NCBI GenBank assembly: GCA_900758315.1
Contig: CAAERF010000130.1
Location: forward strand, 1-5,545
Length of the DNA: 5,545 bases
Source of the DNA: an uncultured Oscillospiraceae bacterium
Lineage (GTDB): Bacteria > Bacillota > Clostridia > Oscillospirales > Oscillospiraceae
Direction of reading: 5' to 3'
The notes under the pieces are model-generated. The model searched no databases, was not told where the DNA came from, and saw only the letters and a list, made by a program, of their open reading frames with translations. Position numbers and translations under genes: made by a program. Positions 1 through 5,545 of this stretch are shown piece after piece. How positions within the stretch are numbered: position 1 is the first letter of the stretch; every line of letters begins with the position of its first letter.

Positions 1-2976
1 AAAACTCTGGGAAGATGCAGCGCCGTCAACCTTGGCAATGCTCGTGGCCATAACCACATCGTTCAGTTCGTTATCCCATGCAAAGGTGACATCATAGCTT
101 TCAGTGGTGCCGATATAGCCGTAAGGCGGCTTGGTTTCCTCAATGTGGTAGCTGCCCAGCGGCAGGGTCACACTGACTTCGCCAATCGTGCCGTCATGGA
201 TTACGGACAGGAAATCGTAGGTGGCCTTGGTGCGGGCAGGGGCAAAGGCGGCAATGTCTGCGCTGCCGTCGCCGGTGGTGACTACGGCGACTACATCGCC
301 CTTGGCATACCAGAGCGTGCGGTTGCCATAATTGTCGGTCTGCCGATCCTGCGTATAAATATCCTCGGCGGCGGTGATGGTGTATTCCGCACCGGCCAGC
401 GGGCGGGTTTCATACACAAAATTGCCGTCCTCGGCCTCGCCGGTCATCCACGGGTCAAGTGCGCCAACTTCTGTTTTCCAGCCAGCTAAGACCTCGCCTG
501 TTTTGCGGATCGTCAATTTGCCCAGCGTCTCATGGTTAGAGTAGTTTTCACCAATCACAAGGGTATCCATGCCGTTCTCGTTTTTATCGCCGGTGGCTGC
601 ATAAATGCGGTCTGTGGTGATTTCAAAATCCACATAGTAGATGCCATCTGCATCGTCGGCCAAAATGCCGTTTTCATATCTGGCAGAATCCAGCCATTCG
701 TTGTAGAATCCGTTCGGGCCGGTGACTTCCACAATGCGATATTTACCCAGCGGCAATTTTTCAGGCAGCGTCAAGTTGCCCTCGCTGTTGGTGTAGAAAG
801 TGTCTACATCTTTTGTCAGATGGCCGTTGACAGTATCGGTCATCGTGACGAGTTTCGGGTTGCCGTTGCTGTCATAACGGTAATGCCCCTGCTCGTCCAG
901 CCAGTAGATTTGGAAAGCGGTGTCGGGCAGCAGTACCGGTTTGCCGGTTTCCTCGTCAACTTTGGTGATGCGGAGATAAACTTCGATTTCCTCGTCCAAT
1001 ACGGTGAATTTCTGATAGCTGTCAGAGCCTGTCATTACGCTGTCCTTGGGGGTAGCCATAGCGCCCCACGGGTTGTTATCCTGTTCGGGGTCAACGGTGA
1101 CAATAAAAGGCTCGGCTTGGAACAGGTCGTGCGGTACGGTGGTTTCCACGACCAGATAAGTGCCATAGGGCAAGCCCTGCACACGAATATTCCCGGTGTC
1201 ATTGCTGAAGATTTCGGCAAGCTGGTATTCGTTGGCGCTGCCGGTGGGCTGCCAGCCATCGCCCTTACCGTTCTTGTTTTCTCCTTCGGCAGTCAGCGTT
1301 TTGTTGTACGCGACAATTTCGTCAGCGTTGACCTCATAGGTCTTTGCGATGGCCTGCGTTTCCGCAGAAAAATCCCACTTCGGATGCTCGTTATCGTAGG
1401 TCTTATCAATGTAGGCATCCAAAATGCTTTGCAGGGTGTAGCTGCCGCTGCGGGTCTGCTCAAACTGCTTCAGTTTGGACAGGTCGGACACAAGGAAGAA
1501 TGTAAAGCCCGCGCCCTCCAGTTCCAGTCCATTGCTTTGGCCGCTGGAGGATACGATTTTGCTGATTTCTACATTGCCTTTTGCCACTTGGTCTTGGCTC
1601 TCGGCCAGTGTGTTGTCCGCATGAATATGGTAATTGGCGCTGTAGCTGGTCTTGTCAATCTGTTCACCGGCTGCCTGTCGGTTATCGGCAAAGGTGGTCT
1701 TTTCTACATACCAACCCTCATCAGAATAGGCGGGCGTGATGTAGTAGTTATGCTCATCGCAGAGGTAGCCGTCTGCAAAGGACAGGTAATAGGCATCGTA
1801 GGTCCAAGAGCCATCCAACGCTTTACCTTTAGAGACTGTAGAAAACTGGTTCTTGTACACCCAATCCGTGTACTGGCCGCTGCCGTTCTTGGCAAGCGCG
1901 GCGGTCTGCCCGGTGGCTGCCTTGGTGCGGCTGTCCACGGTGGGATAGGTGCTGGAAACAACAAGAGCGCCGTCACGCAGCGGGATAACCACGCCGGTGG
2001 AGCGCTCTACGACATAATATTTGCCGAGGTACAAATTGCTGAAGCACAGCCAGCCATTCTCGATTTTAGCGCTGGCTACAAGGTGGTCTTTTTTCAGAAC
2101 GGGTAAATAATCAGACACCCACTGCCCGCTGTTGTCGCGGATTGTGGTGTGCCAGATGGGATTGCCGTCTGCATCCACGATTTTGGAGTAGTCCACCACG
2201 CCGGTCACGCCATCGGGGTGCGTAATATCTTCGGCGGCGTAAAGGTCGTACACCGCGCCGTCCAGCGCGGCATCGCCGTGAGCTTGCCCGCTGGCAAGGG
2301 CTGTGCCGTGGGCGGTGCTGCCGCCCACATACCGCACGGCATCAAGGTCAACCTTGGAGATGCTGATTTCGCCCAAGGTGCGGTCATTTTTCATAACGCC
2401 GTCTGTGGGCGTGATTGTGTAGCTGTCCTCATTGGCCGCTTTGCCGCTGTTGTCGGTGTTATAAGTACGACGGGGATCCTTGGCAGTGTCGTAGATGGTA
2501 ACGGTGGTTTCTACGCCTGTACTGGTGACAAGTTTGGTGCCGCCTTTGTCGGTAGCGGCAATATCGGCATTATAGTCAGCGTTGTCCAGCCAGATTACAG
2601 AATTGTCGCTGTCCTCGGTGATTTCGATATAGTAACCGCGCTTGCCCAGCGGAGTGTTGGCCATGCCGGGATGATTGATGTCTGTCCAATCGCCAAAATA
2701 GCCTGTGGGCGCTTTGCTTTCCACGATGATAAACTTGCCCGTATTACGCTGGGTGTAGTAAAGGGTATGCCGCATGGAATCCGTGGTCGCATAGGCTGCA
2801 CTGTTGATGACCGCATAAGTGCCATCGCCTTGGCGCTTCACAATGTAAGTGTTGTAACCGCCGGTGGGCTGGTATTTGCCTGTTACAGTATCCCACTGGA
2901 AAATCTCATATTGCGCGTCGGCAGCAATCTGATTGCCGGTTTCGCTGTCGGTTTTCTTGATGTTGACCTGCAAGGA
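1..2976 (-). repeat. Tandem array of at least five divergent CnaB/SpaA-like domains
   Basis: Five units share a first strand with Lys (IxKxD-like), a [L/A]xxAxYxI[Y/F]-type second motif and a late strand ending in a Glu, often followed by xxxPxG[YF]. Approximate residues are: D1 646-780 (K653, E731 in VESKAPTGY); D2 847-975 (K853, LDGAVYDLY, E969); D3 1112-1309 (K1118, LEGAGFTFF, E1256 in VVETTVP); D4 1310-1459 (K1317, E1395 in VEVTGPNGF, N1456 as candidate bond partner); D5 1464 to window edge (K1470, AGAEYTI, E1592 in EETKPPYGY). In this family Lys and a late Asn form an isopeptide bond with Glu as catalyst. The final-strand Asn is clear only in D4. Units are too diverged for DNA-level repeats. 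D2 lacks the Pro-Gly-aromatic turn. Between D2 and D3, residues 976-1110 are Tyr/Trp-rich and fit no repeat. Confidence 0.82.
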
Positions 2977-4911
2977 CCATTCATCGTTTTTCATCAGATA
3001 GGCATTGTTTGAATTGGCCGGTACAGAAATGGTCTGGTTGCTGCCGTTGCTGCCCCAATACATTTCAAAACCGTATGGAACACCTACTTCCTCATAGCGG
3101 AATTTGACGTTCGCCAGTTCTGCCTTTGCAGATGCAACCGCATTGTCCACCATGCGCTGGGCCTCGCCCTGCAACTCGGCAATCGCAGCATCGCGGGCGC
3201 TGTCGGCGGCTGCATCGGCTTCGTCCTGCGTGGTGTAGGGGCCTACTCGTCCGTTGCGGCTGTCGGTGGTTTTGCTTACGGAGTAGTGCAGCGTCCAACT
3301 TGCAGATGCAGCACCGCCATTGTTTTGAAAATTGTCATCGTTGGTGTGGCCAGCAGTGGTAACGCTCTGTTTATCTGCGGGAGAAATATTCCATGTGCCG
3401 CCGTCAATAGTACCGCTTTGGGTGATGGGTTCAATCTCGATGGTCGCGCCGTCCACCTTTTCATTGGTTTTAAGCTGCACCTTGTCGGTGATGATGCCGT
3501 AGTCAAAATCAAAGCTGCCGCTTGCGGTCTGCGCAGGGGCTTCCCAGTTGGCGTAAATTTCCTGCACGATGGGTTTGGGATTCGGTTCGTCATCGGAGAT
3601 TTCGGGGCCAATCACAGCCACAGTCTGCCAGCCCGCGCGGCCCGGCTGATAAATATAGGTATAGTAGCCGCGGGCGGATGCGTAAGCGTCTGTGCCCTCC
3701 AACAGCGTCTGCGCGGATCCAATAAGAATTTTGGCGGCAGTGCTGTCAGGATAATTCTCGATAATCTGCATCTGCGCATCTGTATAGATCGTGCGGCAGG
3801 AATCCAGCAAACTCGGCGCTTCTGCGGAGAGCGCAACCGGAGGGAGCTCCTGCATACCGAGCGAAAGCTGGGTTAAACCGCCCCAGATTCTGTACTGGTT
3901 GCCATAGTGGTCGCCGGGTACATACTGGTCTGCGCCAACCATAGAAGTATTGACATAAGTGTACGTTGGACAGTTCTTGGGCTGGCCGTCTGCGCCGGGG
4001 GTGCAGCAGTAGGCAGGTTCGCCGTTGAACCAAATCAGCCAAGTGCCGTTGACCTTGGCTACCTTGGTGATTTTGCCGCTTGTTACGTTGGGGATGGGGC
4101 GTTCACCGTAGGCAGCAATACCGGCATCAGCAAACGGAGACGCCACCGTGTGTTCACGGTCAATGGTGACATACAGCGTTTTAATCTGCGTGCTGCCGTC
4201 CGGACCGGTGTAGACAAGCTGTGCGGTAAAATCGGCAGCGGCCTGTACATATACACCCATGACGGCGGCAGAGGTTTCATGGTAGCTATTGTGCAACAGG
4301 GCATCGGCATCAGTGGCGGGTTCGCCGTAAAAGTCCAGCAAGGTCACGCCATCCGGCAGGATCATGTCGGTGCTGCTGCCGTCGGCGGGGTACTCCACCT
4401 GTGCCAGAATGGGAACAATGGCATAGTCTGCGCCGTCCAACAGGGGCGCGGCCATGGTAAGACCGTCATTGTCCAGTGCAGCGGCGGTCAGATAGCTGTC
4501 GCTTTCTTCCAGTTGGCTTTCGGGCCACTCGTAAATGCCAATTTTAGTTTCACCGGTGGCAACCGGCAGACCCTCGCTACCGATGTAGGAACCAATGGGT
4601 GCATCGGGGAGATCGGTGTACAGTTCCGCACCGACAACGGCAGCAGAGATTTCTTCTTCAGCGGGCTGCTCTTCTGCCGTTTCCGGAGTGGCTTCGGTTA
4701 CATCCTCGCCGGGGTCTGGGCTGCTCTCGTCGGTCTGGCCGTTGTCTGTTTCAGACGGCTCGGTCTGCTGCTCCATCTGCACGGTTTCCTCGGTGGGCTG
4801 CGGTGTGGGTTCCTCCGCAAACGCTGCACCGGGCAGCATGGAGCAGAGCATTACCGCCGCCGCAAACAGCGCGGTAACGCGATGCCTCAATTTATAATGT
4901 GTTTCTTTCAT
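1..4911 (-). CDS. Giant multi-domain CnaB/SpaA-like surface adhesin (3' end outside window)
   Basis: A single open frame of 1,637 codons runs from ATG at 4911 to the left window edge with no stop, so the C-terminus is missing. The start is well fixed: AAAGGA lies 7 nt upstream, an in-frame TGA sits at 4924-4926, and a signal peptide begins at residue 1. The order is: signal peptide 1-32; Pro/Glu/Thr-rich stalk about 33-88; N-terminal head about 90-440 with a cysteine cluster (C302, C303, C314, C372); beta-rich region 450-645 with an Ala-rich helix at 556-603; then at least five CnaB/SpaA-like domains from 646 onward. CnaB domains are Ig-like modules of Gram-positive adhesins and pilins, often stiffened by an internal Lys-Asn isopeptide bond with a catalytic Glu. 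The protein should be exported and probably anchored to the wall by a sortase, but no LPXTG signal is visible. The likely role is attachment to cells or host matrix; the ligand is unknown. The family-level call is strong and the exact function is inference. Confidence 0.93.
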   Translation of the reverse strand, partial: MKETHYKLRHRVTALFAAAVMLCSMLPGAAFAEEPTPQPTEETVQMEQQTEPSETDNGQTDESSPDPGEDVTEATPETAEEQPAEEEISAAVVGAELYTDLPDAPIGSYIGSEGLPVATGETKIGIYEWPESQLEESDSYLTAAALDNDGLTMAAPLLDGADYAIVPILAQVEYPADGSSTDMILPDGVTLLDFYGEPATDADALLHNSYHETSAAVMGVYVQAAADFTAQLVYTGPDGSTQIKTLYVTIDREHTVASPFADAGIAAYGERPIPNVTSGKITKVAKVNGTWLIWFNGEPAYCCTPGADGQPKNCPTYTYVNTSMVGADQYVPGDHYGNQYRIWGGLTQLSLGMQELPPVALSAEAPSLLDSCRTIYTDAQMQIIENYPDSTAAKILIGSAQTLLEGTDAYASARGYYTYIYQPGRAGWQTVAVIGPEISDDEPNPKPIVQEIYANWEAPAQTASGSFDFDYGIITDKVQLKTNEKVDGATIEIEPITQSGTIDGGTWNISPADKQSVTTAGHTNDDNFQNNGGAASASWTLHYSVSKTTDSRNGRVGPYTTQDEADAAADSARDAAIAELQGEAQRMVDNAVASAKAELANVKFRYEEVGVPYGFEMYWGSNGSNQTISVPANSNNAYLMKNDEWSLQVNIKKTDSETGNQIAADAQYEIFQWDTVTGKYQPTGGYNTYIVKRQGDGTYAVINSAAYATTDSMRHTLYYTQRNTGKFIIVESKAPTGYFGDWTDINHPGMANTPLGKRGYYIEITEDSDNSVIWLDNADYNADIAATDKGGTKLVTSTGVETTVTIYDTAKDPRRTYNTDNSGKAANEDSYTITPTDGVMKNDRTLGEISISKVDLDAVRYVGGSTAHGTALASGQAHGDAALDGAVYDLYAAEDITHPDGVTGVVDYSKIVDADGNPIWHTTIRDNSGQWVSDYLPVLKKDHLVASAKIENGWLCFSNLYLGKYYVVERSTGVVIPLRDGALVVSSTYPTVDSRTKAATGQTAALAKNGSGQYTDWVYKNQFSTVSKGKALDGSWTYDAYYLSFADGYLCDEHNYYITPAYSDEGWYVEKTTFADNRQAAGEQIDKTSYSANYHIHADNTLAESQDQVAKGNVEISKIVSSSGQSNGLELEGAGFTFFLVSDLSKLKQFEQTRSGSYTLQSILDAYIDKTYDNEHPKWDFSAETQAIAKTYEVNADEIVAYNKTLTAEGENKNGKGDGWQPTGSANEYQLAEIFSNDTGNIRVQGLPYGTYLVVETTVPHDLFQAEPFIVTVDPEQDNNPWGAMATPKDSVMTGSDSYQKFTVLDEEIEVYLRITKVDEETGKPVLLPDTAFQIYWLDEQGHYRYDSNGNPKLVTMTDTVNGHLTKDVDTFYTNSEGNLTLPEKLPLGKYRIVEVTGPNGFYNEWLDSARYENGILADDADGIYYVDFEITTDRIYAATGDKNENGMDTLVIGENYSNHETLGKLTIRKTGEVLAGWKTEVGALDPWMTGEAEDGNFVYETRPLAGAEYTITAAEDIYTQDRQTDNYGNRTLWYAKGDVVAVVTTGDGSADIAAFAPARTKATYDFLSVIHDGTIGEVSVTLPLGSYHIEETKPPYGYIGTTESYDVTFAWDNELNDVVMATSIAKVDGAASSQSF
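3103..3246 (-). other. Alanine-rich helical insertion in beta-rich region
   Basis: Residues 556-603 are rich in Ala, Asp, Glu, Gln and Arg/Lys, with no Pro after Pro558 and a spacing of hydrophobic residues that suits an amphipathic helix or short coiled coil. They interrupt beta-like sequence: WTLHYSV precedes and VKFRYEEV follows. It begins with GPYTTQDEADAA. A helix inside an otherwise Ig-like stalk could act as a hairpin, oligomerisation element or hinge. This rests on composition and periodicity judged by eye. Confidence 0.6.
3604..4086 (-). other. Cysteine-containing N-terminal head domain, possibly thioester-like
   Basis: Residues about 276-436 are the most distinctive part of the head. 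A strand-like stretch rich in Trp and Phe leads to the motif EPAYCCTPG (C302, C303), then C314, a Tyr-rich stretch, the motif WGGLTQLSLG (Q348), C372, and a closing strand GWQTVAVIGP. In thioester domains of Gram-positive adhesins, a Cys in an aromatic-Cys context is linked to the Gln of a TQ-type motif, giving a reactive bond that can couple to a host or neighbour surface. AYC followed later by TQ resembles that arrangement, but the Cys-Gln spacing (about 46 residues) is short and the extra cysteines could instead form disulfides. The thioester reading is therefore a hypothesis. Confidence 0.4.
4648..4815 (-). other. Acidic Pro/Glu/Thr/Gln-rich linker of the surface protein
   Basis: Residues 33-88, directly after the signal peptide, are low complexity and dominated by Glu, Thr, Pro, Gln, Ser and Asp, with almost no hydrophobic or aromatic residues. 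This looks like a disordered, strongly acidic spacer between the mature N-terminus and the folded head that starts near residue 90. Such spacers are common in Gram-positive surface proteins. No exact peptide repeat is evident. Confidence 0.7.
4816..4911 (-). other. Sec signal peptide of the giant surface protein
   Basis: Residues 1-32 form a classical signal peptide. A basic N-region (Lys2, Lys7, Arg9, Arg11) is followed by a hydrophobic core at about 12-30 and a small-residue cleavage site, AFA before Glu33. The predicted mature protein begins EEPTPQ. There is no YSIRK-type motif, and the cysteine at 23 is not in a lipobox, so ordinary signal peptidase I cleavage is expected. Confidence 0.88.
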
Positions 4912-4918
4912 TGTGAAA

Positions 4919-4924
4919 TCCTTT
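4919..4924 (-). promoter_or_regulatory. Ribosome binding site of the giant surface protein gene
   Basis: AAAGGA on the minus strand lies 7 nt upstream of ATG at 4911, ideal spacing for a Firmicute Shine-Dalgarno site. The upstream in-frame TGA overlaps its last base, so no earlier start is possible. No convincing -35/-10 promoter pair fits between this site and the terminator just upstream. Confidence 0.85.
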
Positions 4925-4945
4925 CAAAACAGAGATTTTTTCACG

Positions 4946-4974
4946 AAAAAAAGCGCCTGCAAAATGCAGACGCT
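4946..4974 (-). terminator. Intrinsic terminator after the DUF3849-like gene
   Basis: On the minus strand, AGCGTCTGCA and TGCAGGCGCT pair as a 10-bp stem with one T-G wobble around a TTT loop. Six further T residues follow (seven counting the last stem base). It begins 4 nt after the TAA of the upstream gene and ends about 22 nt before the ribosome binding site of the surface protein gene. The T tract is on the minus-strand side only, so it should act in that direction. It either separates two transcription units or works as a leaky attenuator. Confidence 0.85.
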
Positions 4975-4978
4975 GCGG

Positions 4979-5545
4979 TTATCTTTCGGGGGTATCTTGA
5001 GCGGGCTGGGCTTTGGCTTTTTCAAATTTTCGCACTTGGTTTACAAAACCGTCCAATAGGCAGGTATGCGCTTGTAGGTCAGCGTAGTAACAGGAACGGT
5101 CAAATCCACGGCGATCCATATCTTTGATCGTGAGAATGGAATCTGCCCATTCTCTATTCGTGCGAGAAATTCGACCATCTCCATCACGGGTTTGAATGGC
5201 CGCTGCCAACACATATTTTGTGCGCTCCAAACCATATTCCGCCACTACCTGTTCAACAGCGCCAGCGCCCAGCCGCATACCATCAAAGCGCTGTGCAAGC
5301 GCTGCGTCAATCTCGTCCCGACACCTTTCATTCAAGTGACAAGACGCATGGTACTGCTGCAATTCGCCGTGTTCGCGGGCATAAGTGACGGACTGTCGAT
5401 ATACTTTGGGCGGGTTCTGCTGCTGTTCCTTTTTCAGCAAGTCATCTGCGCGGTCTTCCACGCACTGAGCCACAATGCTCATATAATCGGTTTCCAGCTT
5501 GGAAAAATCCTTATACACATCCGCCAGCGGCGCGGGAGATTTCAG
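4979..5545 (-). CDS. DUF3849-like protein, 5' end outside window
   Basis: The visible frame encodes 188 residues plus TAA and is open to the right edge, so the N-terminus is probably missing. A GTG at 5518 and an ATG at 5482 are possible internal starts, but neither has a strong ribosome binding site. A charged, Gln-rich stretch precedes a core at about residues 49-170, with YAREHGEL, a Tyr-x-Ala-Ser/Asn-x-x-Cys stretch, RFDGM, an EYGLERxxYVLA segment and DGDGRISRTNREWA. These match what I recall of the DUF3849 family, a domain of unknown function found in Clostridia, often in conjugative elements and sometimes as one module of a longer protein. The tail is charged and likely disordered. There is no signal peptide or membrane segment, so it should be cytoplasmic. 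No catalytic function can be assigned, and the family call is from memory of its motifs. Confidence 0.72.
   Translation of the reverse strand: MKSPAPLADVYKDFSKLETDYMSIVAQCVEDRADDLLKKEQQQNPPKVYRQSVTYAREHGELQQYHASCHLNERCRDEIDAALAQRFDGMRLGAGAVEQVVAEYGLERTKYVLAAAIQTRDGDGRISRTNREWADSILTIKDMDRRGFDRSCYYADLQAHTCLLDGFVNQVRKFEKAKAQPAQDTPER

Noticed and set aside
532..2106. Plus-strand open frame of 524 codons that could be read as a gene
   Set aside because: It lies in the exact antisense codon register of the adhesin, has no recognisable domain, and is explained by the rarity of TTA/CTA/TCA codons on the minus strand.
2149..3012. Plus-strand open frame of 287 codons
   Set aside because: Same antisense register as the others and opposite D1-D2 of the adhesin; no ribosome binding site or family resemblance seen.
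3190..3246. SPOR-like peptidoglycan-binding motif (GPYTTQDEADAA)
   Set aside because: Only a short local resemblance to the SPOR consensus; the surrounding length and the following long helix do not fit a SPOR domain.
4840..4911. Lipoprotein signal (Cys23 in the hydrophobic core)
   Set aside because: Residues before Cys23 (V-M-L) do not form a lipobox, and a clear AFA cleavage site follows at residue 32.
3907..5127. Plus-strand open frame of 406 codons spanning both genes and the spacer
   Set aside because: It crosses the signal peptide region, ribosome binding site, terminator and the end of the DUF3849-like gene in antisense, and its translation resembles no known family.
5041..5235. Minus-strand small frame of 64 codons inside the DUF3849-like gene
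   Set aside because: It is an out-of-frame shadow of the DUF3849-like reading frame, whose translation carries recognisable family motifs.
4979..5518. Complete 179-residue gene starting at GTG 5518
   Set aside because: The frame is still open upstream to the window edge and the GTG lacks a good ribosome binding site, so a 5'-partial gene is more likely.

Overview
This window holds two protein genes, both on the minus strand and both cut by a window edge. There are no RNA genes, insertion sequences or CRISPR. The base composition (moderately GC-rich by eye), the Gram-positive signal peptide, the AAAGGA ribosome binding site and the protein families suggest a Firmicute, most likely a gut Clostridia/Oscillospiraceae-type bacterium. 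The organism call is an inference from style and cannot be proved from this window.

Right end (5545 to 4979, minus): the 3' part of a gene for a cytoplasmic protein resembling the DUF3849 family. Its frame is still open at the window edge, so the true start probably lies outside. It ends in TAA and is followed at once by a good intrinsic terminator (4946-4974).

Main body (4911 to 1, minus): one uninterrupted frame of 1,637 codons covers almost 90% of the window and runs off the left edge without a stop. It encodes the N-terminal part of a giant secreted surface protein. In order it has a signal peptide, an acidic Pro/Glu/Thr/Gln-rich stalk, an N-terminal head with a cluster of four cysteines (possibly a divergent thioester-type adhesin domain), a beta-rich region interrupted by an alanine-rich helix, and then at least five CnaB/SpaA-like domains. 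Several of these carry the Lys and Glu positions expected for internal isopeptide bonds. The C-terminus, where a cell-wall sorting signal would sit, is not in the window.

How they fit together: large CnaB/SpaA adhesins and DUF3849-type proteins both occur in integrative conjugative elements of gut Clostridia. The pair suggests a conjugative-element module in which the surface protein could help donor-recipient or host contact. No transfer gene, sortase or integrase is visible here, so that setting is inferred. The long plus-strand frames are antisense shadows that stay open because the big gene rarely uses TTA, CTA and TCA codons.
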